From NCBI RefSeq assembly GCF_964355755.1, contig NC_092671.1, positions 15,046,501-15,110,500 of the forward strand: a stretch of DNA of 64,000 nt. The letters are read 5' to 3'. The position numbers were made by a program, and so were the translations under genes. The stretch comes from Antedon mediterranea. Taxonomy: Eukaryota > Echinodermata > Crinoidea > Comatulida > Antedonidae. Positions 1 through 12,960 of this stretch are shown piece by piece. Each line of letters starts with the position of its first letter. The first letter of the stretch is position 1. The notes beneath the pieces are model-generated. The model ran no database searches. It saw nothing but the letters and a program-made list of their open reading frames with translations, and was not told where the DNA came from.

Positions 1-3000
1 CCCGGATGGGCAAGAGCAAATGACGCAACTAGATGCGGAGCGACTGGCCAAAGGTATTAGCGGTGTCTTGAAGGGATTATTACCAAAGCTCTGCCAAATC
101 CATGATATTTTAGTAGATCCACCAAAGGTAGGTGATAATCTTATTAATCCTCCTTAAAGGCCCTTTCGTGTCTGTTTAGTTTTCAGTTATATTTACAATT
201 TGTATTTTTTTTTTACGAATCTACTTTGCATATTGGCTATGCCAACATCACACATTAGTCAGCCACTGATCATTTGTATCTTTTACTTATTGACTACAAG
301 CAGGTGCAGTGGAGGTTATACACTGGTCAATTATAATATTCAATATCAATAAAGTTATGCATTAATTAATGAAGTAGCTATTTATTTAATGAGAGCAATT
401 TCCATCTAAACTATCTTTTTAGATACTAGGTGTGAATGGCCACTAGTTAATGGATATTAAAATAATGGAAAATTATTTATATTACCAATTTATGTGGAAA
501 AACTTGCAACTCTCAAGGTGTACTATGTAATGAAGAATAAATACTGTTTTTAAATCAATAGATCACTGTTTATAAAGCAATGTATTAACATTAATTGCAA
601 TAAATTAGGCTGATATTGTGCATCCTAAAGTAGAATTTAGTACTAAGGATCAATTTAAAAAGTTAAACAGCTATCCTCAAGCTGCAACATTATTTATAGT
701 TTTATATTTGTGTTTGAAAATGCAGAATTCCAAACTAGCACGGTGTAAATAAACATTATCTGGACAAATCATTAATATTTGATCATGTTTACCTTGTATT
801 TTTACATTTGATAGCGCAATTAATTGTGGGAAAAAAGATTTTGGCCAATTGGAAATTTATGATTCTTCAAAATAAACACTAAAAATATTATCATTATTTA
901 GTAAATTGTGAAAAACAATAGATTTATGATACATAATTGTAGATTCAAGATTTAGTTTAATTTGCCTTTATTGCAGCATCCACCAATGCCTACAACTACG
1001 GGCCAGTTAGATCCACCATTTGGAAATTCAAGGCTACAAGTCTCAAAGCTTATAGCATCGTTACTGGTAACCAACTCACCATTAATAAACAGTGAACTTA
1101 GCAGGTTGGGAACAATGAAAGTTTTATTGGTAAGTTTTAATATAAATATAGTTTCGAAATTAAAGAAACAAACATCGGCTTCCCAGAATATGTACATTGT
1201 ACAGTTTCTGGATGGCCTGCTTGTCTTTTTCTAGGTGGGCTGGTCTGGATGTCCAGTTTCTGGATAGGCTGGCCTGTATGTCTTGTTCTAGGTGTTTAAG
1301 TCTGGATGGCCTGGTCTCTTGGCTGGTCTGGATGTCTTTTTCTAGGTGGGCTGGTCTAAATGTCTTTTTATAGATGGGCTGGTCTGGATGTCCAGTTTCT
1401 GGATGGCCTGGTCTCTTGGCTAGTCTGGATGTCTTTTTCTAGGTGGGCTGGTCTGAATGTATTTTTATAGATGGGCTGGTCTGGATGTCCAGTTTCTAGG
1501 TGGTCTGGATGTCCAGGTTCTAGGTGGACTGGCCTACAAGTCCACTTTCTGAATGTCTGGTTTTGAAGGAGTTGACAGCTATCATTAATTATTTTCTTTT
1601 TCTTTGTAGGACCTATTCTTTCAGTATTTGTGGAATAACTTTTTACATTTAGAAGTTGAAAAGTGTATAACAACAATACTCAGCAATAACCCTGTTGAAA
1701 CAGATGGAGAAAAACCTCAACATCCTCTATTAGTTCAGGTATGTGAAATGTTCCATCATTTGCTTAAATCAATCATTTACTGCCTATTGCTACTAGCATT
1801 TTGTCTTAAATTATAATATCCCTATTTTAAGTAATGTGTGCAGAAATCATGTTATAGAAATTCCCCATTGAGAAAAAAAATATTTAACATATATAAAATA
1901 CAGGAAAATACATATTCCATTCCACTACTTTCACAGGGATCACCTCAGATGTCGCATTGTCACATTTAAGAAAAGGTGACATAATATATTTGTGGTCTTG
2001 TATTTGTTTGTAACAAGCTTAAGTATTCACATTTTAAGTGCATAGTGTTGCTAAGTTACTCATTTTATCATGACCATGATTTGTCTTGACAGTTATTCAC
2101 AGATTGTAGGCTAGTTCAACGAATACTAGACGCGTGGGAAGAGAATACACAAATACAATCACAACCTGGGGGTAACAGGCGGGGGTATATGGGTCATCTG
2201 ACTAGAATTGTTAATGCACTTGTTGAAAACAAGGAAAAGGGAAACAATAGTGAACAAATTCAACAGCTTATACAAGGTTAGTAGTATTTTCATGGTTTCA
2301 ATCAGTTTCTTCTACCCAGCCTATTTGTTAATGTCTCTTAAAAATACGTTTTGCAATTTGTATTAAAAGTGCTTCTTATTCAAAACCAAATTAGCTTAGA
2401 CTAAGTAAACAATTGTTTCAAAAATGATATATAAATAATACGAATAACTCAACATAGTGCTTAATAAGTGCTTATTTAAAATTATATTAAGTATACTACT
2501 GTCAAATCTTCAAGCCCAACACCCACCCACCCCCAGTTCTGCAGTAATTGACTACATATGATTATATGCTTTTTCCCCTTTAGAGCAAGTACCTGAAGAA
2601 TACAGAGAAAAGTGGGATAATTTTATAGCTAATCAACTAGCAGATACAAATAAACGAAATACTGTCGATTTGGTAAGTTTGGATCTATGCAAGTCCCCGT
2701 TATCAGTGACTATAATTAATGAAGGAATTGTTTTTAAACATGTCCTACAGTCAGTTACAGTACCGGACAGAATTATTGCAGATTTTGAACGCATTCAACG
2801 CATTGTTAAAGTGTTGACAACGCGTTGAAACTGCGTTGTCCGTTGGCGTTGAAAGTGTTGAGTTCGTTGAACTGTTTATTCAACCAACACAATGTGTTGC
2901 GTTGAGTTTGCGTTGAAATAACGAACAATCGGATTCGTATGGTATTTACAGATTGCCAGTGTGTATTAGTAGTAGTAGTAATAGTATAAAATACAGTATT

Positions 3001-6000
3001 ACAAATATTTAAGAAAACAAACAAAATGTGTATTTTTCCGCGGAAACCTAGCTTAATATATTACACTAGGCTAGGCCTACTACTAACGAGTAGGCCCCGT
3101 GTGTATATGAGCCGCGTCTGCCATCGCAGTTAAAAGTAGTGGTCATGTCCTTAATTACTGTGTGCCTATATTAACTGGAGTATTAAATACCAAAGTTAAG
3201 GCGGCGGTGAATCTTGGAGGCTAGGTCACATCGTAATTAATTATTTCCAAACTAAAAACTTCGCAGTACTGTACTACATTTTTCTCGATAAAAACAACGT
3301 AGCCTACACCCGCCGCCATGGAAGGCAACAATACATCACCAACATAACGATCCAGCATGGTCGTCGTCTTTTTCACGCATGCTTTTCGTGACGTGAGGGA
3401 CGAACTGATCGAAAGGTGAAGAGTTCATTCATTATGAAATAACGCGTAATTAAAAGGGAAAAAAATCGTTTAGTTTTATTATTATCCATAAATATATCAT
3501 TATCATGTATTATATTATAAATTAATTATTGTGATGCCTAACGTAACCCATGCAGAGAAAAGCGTTAAATATAATAACCAAGAAATAGGAATGACCAATT
3601 TGATGACAATAGGCAATTTTAGGCGTTTTCTTTAAAATCAAAACCTGTGCCATACCATATTATTCACGCCAAGGTGTAACCCACAAATATTTGAATAACC
3701 AAACAATTCAGAATAAAGAACCACTTTATTCTGATGCAAGACAATATATTATTACAGGCGAGGTTTAGGCGTTTTCTCTTTAACATACTATTGTTTTGTT
3801 TCTTAATATAATTATATTGGCCTCCTCCTGAAACTGTATGAATGGGATGGGAGTTGCGAGAATATGCGAGCGAACAGCCAACATTTTAATCAGTTTACAG
3901 TGTGATGCTTTTCAAAACGCGCAACGTTTTCAACGCGTTCAACGCTATGGGATTCAATTGTTTAACGTCGTCAATGAACGGTCAACGGGTTCAACACATT
4001 CAACACGCTCTATTGTTAACGTATTCAAAACGCTTTTTGTACTTAAAAATGTAATGTTGTTCGATTTATAAAGATTTAAATTGGTTCATGGGTGTCGGAC
4101 ACGTCAAATTTTTTAGTTCTTTCAAATTACATTACAACAAACAATGGGACAATTATAAAATAAAAACCAAAATAGAGAAACAATATTTTAACTTTATCTC
4201 TTGAATCTCGAACAGCTAAAAAATGTAGGCCTAAATAAAATTAATTACTTCGTCGTCATTAACGATCGTTAAATACGTCATAACACACGTGGTGTTTTTC
4301 TTGAGGAAACCAGGGTGGCGGCCTCGTGTGTTGATGTCAGTAATTTCCACGTTGTTTGATTTTACGACGTGAGATTGTGTTTTCCCCCGGAAGGCCTACA
4401 GTACAGTGTTAACTGTTAGACTTGGCATCGACCTTATTATTCTATGTTTTCCTTCACTAAACACTGGGAAATATCACTGTGTGTTTTATTTGGTGACTGT
4501 CCGTTCAATACTTAAAAATATATCTAAGCTTCATATATATTCTTTATTTATATTAAAATATCTGGTAGTGACTGCCGATAGGTATTTTGCCTGTTGTTGT
4601 TACTGATCGTTCAGGCGTGCAATCGGCCAGTCTAGAGTGCTGCAGCAGCTAGCGTTGAAATAACTAATTGTTTACTTGACATGCTGATAACGACTTTCGT
4701 TGAATAAACAACTAAACGTTGAAAGCCGTTCAACGCAACGCAAACACAACGCAACGACAACGTGTTGAATGCGTTGGGATTTTTGCAATAATTCTGTCCT
4801 GTACTGTAAGAAAACGCACAACAGGATATGCTGTATCAAACCACAACATAGTATAGGACATTAATGATATCAGTAACAAATGTTGTAATTATACCATTGA
4901 CAGGTTGGAAGCCATCCATTGCATTCATCAAGTGAAGATGATGACTCAGATTTTAAAGATATTCATTTTGGTCAAGAGACTACAATGCAACAGGTAGGTA
5001 GAAATAAATGTACTATAAAAATGTACTGTATTTATTATGTTATCCAAAGACAGTTGAATATTTTCATGCATATACAAAATCAGCATCGTCCGCAAAACAA
5101 ATGACTTGAACAAAAAATTTATTAATAAAATATAATATAATATTAAAACACCCAAATTGTATAAAACTATAACAATAATTAATAGTAGAAAAAAGGTACT
5201 ATTTAAATAGTGCGTACTATTGCACACAGTGTGACCCACAATCATCCAATCAAATGACAGGAATTTATTTAGGTGTTATATAATATGAACTAATCATCGC
5301 TTTGAATAGTCATGCAATCAAATTGAACTGTCTAGTCTTACAAATAAAAATAAATACACAGTAAATAATATTTTATTTACACTGTATGAAGCAGTATAAA
5401 CAGAAATTGTAAACCAAACAAATGTAGAATAAATATATTTTGAAGTTATCTTTAAATTGAATGTGCATTTGCTGTTGGTTAGCAAAGCAAGAAAGTACAT
5501 CAACGATCTGGCCTTGTGTCTCACTAGCCACATGATTCATTTTAATTGGCTGTAGTTATTTCAGTTTTACAAAAATATCTCTTCCTGTCAAAACGCCTCA
5601 TACTAATGATTCACTTCCCTGCTTTTAAATATTTATCAAATATTGTCTGCCAATAATAAAACTTGCATTATATTGAATCAACTAATTTTTTATGTAAATG
5701 TTAATGTAATTGTTTGTAATTTTGATAAATTACCTTATCATAACTTAAAATTAATTAATTTAAACATGTTGATATTAATTTACTTAATTACATAAATAAT
5801 GATTTTATTATATTAAAGTTGTCTGTCATCATAGAGCTCAATAGAGTAGATAGACTGTTATTACTTGAAAAGGTTATATGAATACTATCGCATAATGTAC
5901 ATGCCGAACTGCAATTTATGACCACATATAAAACAATTTAGTGCCAGTGATTACCAAAATTATTGTACATACCCTGGGCTTACAGTGTTTTAATGAAGCC

Positions 6001-6838
6001 CACAAATAAGACCAGTAGTGTAATGAGTAGCTCCTTATTACGTACAAAATGACTTTTGGTCTGCTACGTCAGGCCTTCTCCGATTATCAGATGCAACAAA
6101 TGACGTCCCATTTTATTGACCAGTTCGGCTTCAATGATGAAGAGTTTGCAGAGCAAGATGAGAATGTCAAGTAAGTAAATTCATTAATATTTTTTCCCCA
6201 TTTCTTTTTTATATTGTGGTATTTTTTGTTTTAGACTAGAATTCATGCATTAATAATTTATTTCCATTTCAAAGCACCCTACCATTTAAAATAATCAATT
6301 GCTAACAACACTTTGCAAGTTCAACATTTTCATATTTACAAATGGAATAAAACAAATCAAATATTACATCTGATATCTGTATACTTATATATAAATATAT
6401 ATTTATTTTCCAACTGAAAGATTAAAAAAAAATAAAGAATCAGAATGCATTTACTACAAATTACAATTATGGTGTAGCAATCTATTTCTTCTATTCCTTT
6501 AATGGGTGGGTTTTTTTGTACACTTTTTTAAAATTATATTTGGCTATAGATTGATTGTCATATTGTCTTTGCCCTCTTCTGTCTTTGTTATCTACTTATG
6601 AACTATATCTCATTAGTGTCACTTACATTATTTTATCGTGATTATCATAATTCAGTTATATATATATATATATATTGCACTGATGAAGGGCTAGTGTTAC
6701 CCGAAAGCTCTGCTAACTTTTCTGGCTGTTTACTTTATCGTTTTGATTTAGCTTTTCGCTTTTTATTTTTGTATCTCCATTGAGATCCAGCCACTGATAC
6801 CCACAGCATTGTCATTTTTTTCAGTAATTTGCCTTTGG

Positions 6839-6897
<59 letters not shown>

Positions 6898-9800
6898 TGT
6901 TTGTTTTGTTTATTATTGATCACAGTACCTTATTTCTTTCATTTAAACTGTTATGCACCTGTTTTGTATTCAGTGTGTGTTTTGTATATATTGTCATTGA
7001 TAACTGTATTTAGGAACCACTAACATCCACTAACTTGCTTCTTCTGACAATAATATTTTGAGTATTTGTTTAGTTTCCTTGTCTGTTACTGTATCCTTCA
7101 GATAAACATTTTTTACCTTTGTTGACTACTTGTTTGGTCTAAAAAATAACAATTTAAATATAGTTTTAATGTAACAAAGTTATACTTTAATGGTTATTTG
7201 CCATTTAATAAGACGACCTGGAAACAAGTTTGGTTATGCCAATTGATGCAGGGAAGTTGGTACGCATTCTCTACACCGTTTTGGCACCTACAAGTGGTTT
7301 GTTATTGTAGGTCTAGACGATGACCAAAGTCACATCAATCAGTGTAGTAGGTCCTGGGTTGTTAGTCATCAAATCTTCCATTATGTTTTTGAGAAACAAC
7401 ATCTTTTTCCATTTTATTAGAGAATCTAAATAATCATTTAATTTAATAGTGTGGGATGGTAATTGATTTACCCTATTCGTTTATTCAATAAATATTTTCC
7501 ACACATATTAAAAATACATAATAATAATTTTCATGAGTTCTTAGAAATAGCATAATATATATGTTTTTGAATGTGGAGAATATTTCATTTGCCTTTCAAC
7601 TTAAAAAATATTCTTACCATCCAACCCATAAGCATTCATTATTTATATACTAATATCTATCTCTTTAATACTACAGTAATCCATTTGATAGAATTGCTGA
7701 GGTGAAATTTTCGATACCAGCTAATGAAAATAATGTAAGTACTTTTCCATCACCATGTACAATGTAGAAATGTTTACAATGATGTATTACGCACATTTAT
7801 GATCAATAAACTGGAAAAGATTCAGGATAGTTTTTATATAATGGAATTGTTACCGTTATGTATTAATTCCAGTAAAAATTACTAATTCATAGTCATAGTC
7901 ATATATACTTTATTGTCCATTTAAAAAAACAAAAATGTGATTTGAAAACTGGCAAAATACAAAAATATAAATGTTCTATATAATAACAGTATGTTGTAAA
8001 CCTGATTAATTTGTATTACAGCCCAACTCTGCTTTGTTTGATGCATGTTGTAATGAAAAGATCCAAGAATTTAACGACAGTAGCGATGAAGAAGACGATA
8101 TGTTTGAAGTTAGGGAGATGAGGTATCCTGCTAATGTGGATTCCAGAGAGAGGTAATAGCGCTTGATTGAACTCTAGCTTTGGGAACTGTATCTAGCATT
8201 GTCATTGAGCCCTGTGGACTAAAGCCTTGTCTACACTATAAAACTTTATGACAAAAAAATGTGATGTGCCCATATATGATGTCATATTACTACCAAACTT
8301 GTCAAACTAGTTTGATAGTGTAGACAGAGCTTAATAAAAAATAATCTTTTCTAGCATCAAAATACTTAGATAATTTATGTTATTGATATTAGTGACGCGG
8401 CTTTAAGAAACATAGGCAATGACAGTGACAACAGTACAGATAGTGAAGATGAGACAAAAGAGGAAGGCTTTGATGCCCCAAAAACGATACGGCAAAGTGA
8501 GGAGCACCGGATGGACATCGAGTCAACGGCTGGTTGGACTGCAAATTTCAACTCGGCTGAATCTGCGGTCGCAATGGATACAACACCTGTAGGCTGGAAC
8601 GACCCAACATCAACCACAGAAGATACCGGTTGGGCTAACTTTGCAGATTTTGATAGAGGATTTAGATCTGATAGGTTTGTGTTATTTACGTATTCTCATT
8701 GTTCAATGAACTCTGTTGCCCGTGCCGTTGTATAAAAACCACTCCTGGTTAGCTGAATTGCCCAGTGAAACATGAGATAAATGCTTGATCAAAATATAAA
8801 TATTTCTTGCAAATGTAAATAATCGTTGCTTTGTGTTGCACATTTGTACTGGTACATTATACTGAGTATTTCTAAAAAAGCTATTGGAAAAGTCCATAGT
8901 TAATTATTATTTCAATTGTTTATAGTGTTGGCCAATCAGCACCAAGGAGCAGTTCCCCTGTTGCCATGGATAGTGAATCAGCAGACGACGCCACACCAGA
9001 AGCAGACAGACAAGCTGGAGTGCCTTACAGTAAATTGAGTTTTATTACAATTTTAACTATTATAATAATTATAACTGTTAAATTACTATATTGTTTGTCA
9101 ACATTCCCTTGCTGAGAATGCATGTTATCCTCAAGTAATCCTGGAAACTGGAAAAAAAAGAGACCTATTTTTTGTATGAACGATTTGTATTAATGTATGT
9201 ATATCATATATTTCATGTGTGCTGAAGGTATTTCATAACTGCCTAAACATAAAGTATAATAATAATGTCAATTCACCAAATACTTGGACAGACAGAAAGT
9301 GTTTCCTGACAACTGAGGTTTTCCATAGGACGTTTGAACTGAAAAGGAATGTTTATGGAAGAATTTAATTCTAATTTAAATGTTTCTTTTTTAATCTGAA
9401 ATAAAATGTTACCATTATTCTATTTAGTGGTCACAGAAGGAAGCCCTCCTGAGACAGAAGAACCCTCAAAAGGAACACCATCACCTTCTGCTGCTCCACA
9501 AGATGCATTGCCAGAAAGGTATTTGTTCATCAGTTGTACACCAATACAAATGTAATGGCAAACACTGCAGCATTGAATTGGAGTGATTTGATTACTGGAC
9601 TGTATACAGTCACAGATTGATGTAGACACTTGATGATAAGAAGCTAGTCAATTGAATTATCATGTCGTCAGATTATTTTATTGGAAAATTCTAACTTTCA
9701 TAAAGCCGATTTTCCACTGAGCGTATTTGTTTACACCAATCAAAAGCGTCGACTTACACGCATGCGTATTTACGTTTCCATCTTCCAAATCCCTCTCTAC

Positions 9801-11299
9801 GCATGCGTGTAAGCCTACGCTTTCGAATTGGCGAGAACAAATTTGCCTAGTGGAAAATAGGCTTTAGAAAGTTTGACAAAAAATGTGTAATGTTCCCAAA
9901 TAAGGTAGTAATATGATATCATCATTACCATATATGGGCACATCACATTTTTTTGTCACATAAAGTTTTATAATGTAGACAGAGCTTAATCACAGTTTTT
10001 TAATAATTTATGAATGCATTGACCATATTATGGTTAATAAAAATTTTAGAATTGTAGTTAATCATAATGATTTTGTTTGGTTTTCAGTGAAAGTGTGGAA
10101 CCTATGCAGGTAAATGAGGAAGTGACAGGAGCTGCTGAAGGGCAAGAAATGCAGGAAATGAAGCTAGTAGACGATTTAAAAAATAGTAAACCAGAAGATG
10201 ACCAAGAGGTATCATCACCTGAACCTAGAGACAATATTGCATCCCCCTCTGCTAAAGTAGTTGGAAAAGTAGTAAGCAATGTACAATGTGCAGCTGTTGA
10301 GGCAGATACAAAGCCTGATAATGAAATGGACACGGAGGAAGAAATTGAAAGTGGTAAAACCCCACCAATTGCTAACGCAGAACTGAATGACCAACAAAAC
10401 GACAAGTTATCGTCGTCACCCGAGGCTGTAACTGAAAATTTAGAAAATTTACAAGATGAAATCAGAACTGAATCTGATAGTAAAGATATTGAAATAGAAA
10501 CTAAAGATGAGGTGTGTGTTGATGTAAATGATGAACTAAAATCACCAATTATAGAAAATGAAAAATGTAAAGAAAATTTAGACCCTGCAGAAGAAAAAGA
10601 TGATGATGATCTAAATGATAATTTTGAGTAAGTTGTTTTTAATTACTAAACAAAAAAAAATGTCTTTTCAACCAAGCATTAATTTAAAAACATTTACATT
10701 ATGCATTTATTCTTTATGAATATATATGAAAAAACCTTTAAAAGAAGGTGCCAATCTGAATATTCAATTGTTATTTTCATGTCATTTTATAGTAGTAGAG
10801 TGTCTTAACTGCTTGACATTGGACAGAGACATTTCACGATTGAATAATAAGATACAAGTAGAACTGCTAATGCTTGCCATATTATGATATGTGCTTTTGT
10901 TTGTTACAGCTTTCTTGCAACAAGTGGTTTAATGAAATCTCCAGAACAAGTCAAGACCAATGCAGATAGTTTAGATAACGAAAAGCTGGAGAAAGCGAGG
11001 TTAGTTTATTTACTATCATGTTAATTGCTGTATTAGTTTTTTAAGTTGGTTTTACATTTTACAATAGATTAAGAATGCAAGTAAGTGCTTGTATTTTCAT
11101 CATTTTCAAAATGTCTGACCATGTTATGAATCCGTTTCCCATGAAATACAGTGACCACACACTAACCCCTAGTTTGTGTAGAATATGTTGTATGTGCTAT
11201 TGAAGTGCTAAATATATTTGTATTTCTATCAATAGGGCTGAAGCTAGACAAGCTCTGGAAACATTTGCCACAGAAACGAAACAAAACGGACCGATTTGA
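1..11299 (+). CDS. PPP6R3: PP6 regulatory subunit (SAPS domain), 3' part of a multi-exon gene
   Basis: SAPS-family regulatory subunit of Ser/Thr protein phosphatase 6. It binds the PP6 catalytic subunit and ankyrin-repeat scaffolds in the cytoplasm. The 5' part lies outside the window. Exons read by splice sites and continuous phase: 1-127, 977-1129, 1610-1738, 2093-2276, 2584-2672, 4904-4993, 6073-6170, 7677-7734, 8022-8152, 8393-8674, 8926-9029, 9428-9518, 10088-10627, 10910-10999, 11236-11299 (stop TGA). They give about 742 residues here. Family hallmarks: [19 protein letters not shown], an acidic [11 protein letters not shown] stretch, the very conserved [20 protein letters not shown] block (exon at 6073), and [15 protein letters not shown] (exon at 8022). 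The C-terminal half is acidic, low complexity and probably disordered, with WTANF and GWANFADFD motifs seen in vertebrate PPP6R tails. The exon at 10088 is unusually long (540 bp) and Glu/Asp-rich. Which vertebrate paralogue (PPP6R1/2/3) is closest cannot be decided; the symbol is a family-level label. Confidence 0.93.
1205..1560. repeat. Intronic minisatellite
   Basis: Irregular tandem array inside the PPP6R intron 1130-1609. Units of about 20-30 bp are variants of GGTCTGGATGTCTTTTTCTA and GGATGTCCAGTTTCTGGATG, joined by GGTGGGCTGGTCT. Higher-order blocks recur (for example 1320-1400 and 1412-1480). It is G/T-rich on the plus strand and open in one reading frame on the reverse strand, which is a by-product of the repeat and not a gene. 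Confidence 0.85.
2758..4806. mobile_element. Tc1/mariner-like non-autonomous DNA transposon
   Basis: About 50-bp imperfect terminal inverted repeats. The left end starts CAGTACCGGACAGAATTATT and the right end, reverse-complemented, starts CAGTACAGGACAGAATTATT. Each is flanked by TA (2756-2757 and 4807-4808), the target duplication of Tc1/mariner/IS630 elements, whose termini often begin CAGT. Subterminal regions are dense in CAACGC/GTTGAA motifs (2785-2925 and 4675-4775), with another cluster at 3905-4030. No transposase ORF is visible in the 2.05 kb, so it is non-autonomous or badly decayed. It sits in the PPP6R intron 2673-4903. Confidence 0.8.
5200..5295 (-). repeat. Solo end of a dispersed inverted-repeat element
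   Basis: About 90 bp containing GCGTACTATTGCACACAGTG and ATCCAATCAAATGACAGGAA. It is the reverse complement of the left end of the element at 41243-41899. I found no partner end nearby, so it is probably a truncated copy in the PPP6R intron. Confidence 0.65.
6680..6848 (+). mobile_element. Penelope-like fragment with hammerhead-ribozyme-like core
   Basis: About 165-bp dispersed repeat, nearly identical to 34790-34949. At its 5' end it has CTGATGA (6680-6686), a short stem-loop GGG...CCC, then GAAA (6703-6706): the catalytic-core order of a hammerhead ribozyme. Such cores are known from the terminal repeats of Penelope-like retroelements. One extra A separates CTGATGA from the GGG stem, so activity is uncertain. 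It lies in the PPP6R intron 6171-7676. Confidence 0.6.
6841..6893. repeat. (TA)n microsatellite
   Basis: An almost perfect run of about 26 TA units following the Penelope-like fragment. Confidence 0.95.
8224..8335. mobile_element. MITE, family A copy 1
   Basis: Short element with terminal inverted repeats: left TTGTCTACACTATAAAAC, right GTTTGATAGTGTAGACAG. The core TGTGATGTGCCCATATATG is shared with copies at 9864-9992 and 60731-60885. It lies in the PPP6R intron 8153-8392. No coding capacity. Confidence 0.75.
9702..9868. mobile_element. MITE, family B
   Basis: About 165 bp with inverted ends: left AAAGCCGATTTTCCACTGAG, right CCTAGTGGAAAATAGGCTTT. A second internal inverted pair is centred on CGCATGCGT. 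It lies in the PPP6R intron 9519-10087, directly next to a family A MITE. Confidence 0.75.
9864..9992. mobile_element. MITE, family A copy 2
   Basis: Same family as 8224-8335. It ends TTTTATAATGTAGACAGAGC and contains GGGCACATCACATTTTTTTG. It abuts the family B MITE, so the left terminal repeat is reduced to AAAGTTTGACAAAAAATG. Confidence 0.65.
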
Positions 11300-12960
11300 T
11301 GAAGCTTGTCTGGCCTCAAGATAAGGGAGTCATTATTATCTGTCTGTACACACATGCTGTAAATCAAGAATTATTGGAATAAATGAATTAAACAATATGT
11401 GAACTCAAGAAGGAACATGTTACACAAGTGATCAGAGATTATTCGTAACCCCACAGCCAAGCCCCATCCCTGTGATGTTCATATATAATTAAAATCTGAG
11501 GTTTTATGTGTAAACTGGAGATGTTTTAATGATTATATAATTTAAAGAAATGCAGTTTACTGGTTAGACCAAATTTATTTCTGAATAATACTGTAAATAC
11601 AATTTAAAAGATATTTCTAGGTTTCGTGAGTGATCAAACTTGCTAACAAACTAGCAAGGGTTTATAGATCGCCGTTAGAAGTCTATGCAGGTGTTTGAAA
11701 GAAAGTTTTAAAACTAGTGATGTTATACAATATGGTGAACACACAACATGTACTTTGAATTGCTTTAGGAATTCTAAAGTATGTGTGCAAATATTTAAGA
11801 GCCCTTTCACTTATATTTACTGGTTAATAGTGATACCTTTTCATTATTTTTGTTATTTTTTAAAATTTTGTTTTGGCTACAGTGAAAGAATCAACACACG
11901 TAGTATGGCTAGAAACTAAGACCATCATTAGTACACCACCAGCAGGCATGTTACTAGTCATAAATGATACATGTATACTTTAAAAAACCAAGATTGATAA
12001 AATATTTTTGCTATAGATATGCAATTATACATCTCTATAAATTTCTGAAATAAATTGACGACTTAAATATTTTTGAACTTGACCCCATAAAGCAATATTT
12101 TATGCAGTAAAAATTGTTTGAAATGTAATTATGTTTAGTTGATGTGATAAGCCTAGAACCAAATAAGAATGTGACCACTACAAATGAATATGCATCTGCA
12201 CTTTTTCTTGTCCTGGCTTTGTTTAGAATCGTTACAGAATCCGAGAGTATTAAACAAATCTAAAACACTGTGATTAAAGCAGTCAATGTCACATGATAAA
12301 GCTTATAGATTATTACTTTACACACCGACTTAACTAAATTCTAATACTGTATCTTAGTACTCATTTTATTCTTTAAATGTTTTTAATATTGTATTTTATT
12401 TTGTGTGATTTCATTTGTAATGCAAATTACAAGCTATGTACAGTTGTGAAGATGAATTAATATTTGAAAGAATGTATTAATTTAAGATAATATATAACAA
12501 TTTATGTGTATCTATTTTAGATTATTTCATCTCCAACAGACAATAAATTTAATGCTGTATTTACAATAGGATGCTGTAAACATCAATTCTCAGTCTTCCA
12601 TGTATTCTTTACCATCATGCTTCAAGTGGCTATGTTATACTGAATGATAAAGTATAACAGTGTTATTTGTACTGCATTATACAAGTTTTAATGTAAGTAG
12701 TGCAATCGGCAACAAAAATGACTATTTGTATTCTAGTTTATTCCATTTACACCAATCAAGTACATTATTGCCTTGTGGTTGTTAATATATGTACGTTTTC
12801 AATAAATAGTTTTTTTTATCAATACAGTAACTCTAAGGGTGGGGAATAGTACGTTCAGTATATGCAGTACCAACATTTACACTTCTGCTTCAACAGGTAA
12901 CTGTAGGGACTTTAGTCATGTTTTATGTTGCAATAAATAAAAATTAAAGTAAAATTATTC
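11300..12960 (+). other. 3' UTR and downstream flank of the PPP6R gene
   Basis: AT-rich sequence after the stop codon with no further coding signal. Candidate polyadenylation signals are AATAAA at 12801-12806 and further AATAAA words near 12932. A long 3' UTR of up to about 1.6 kb is inferred; no transcript evidence is available. Confidence 0.5.

Noticed and set aside
1368-1676. 102-codon minus-strand ORF
   Set aside because: It lies over the intronic minisatellite; the peptide is a repeat artefact.
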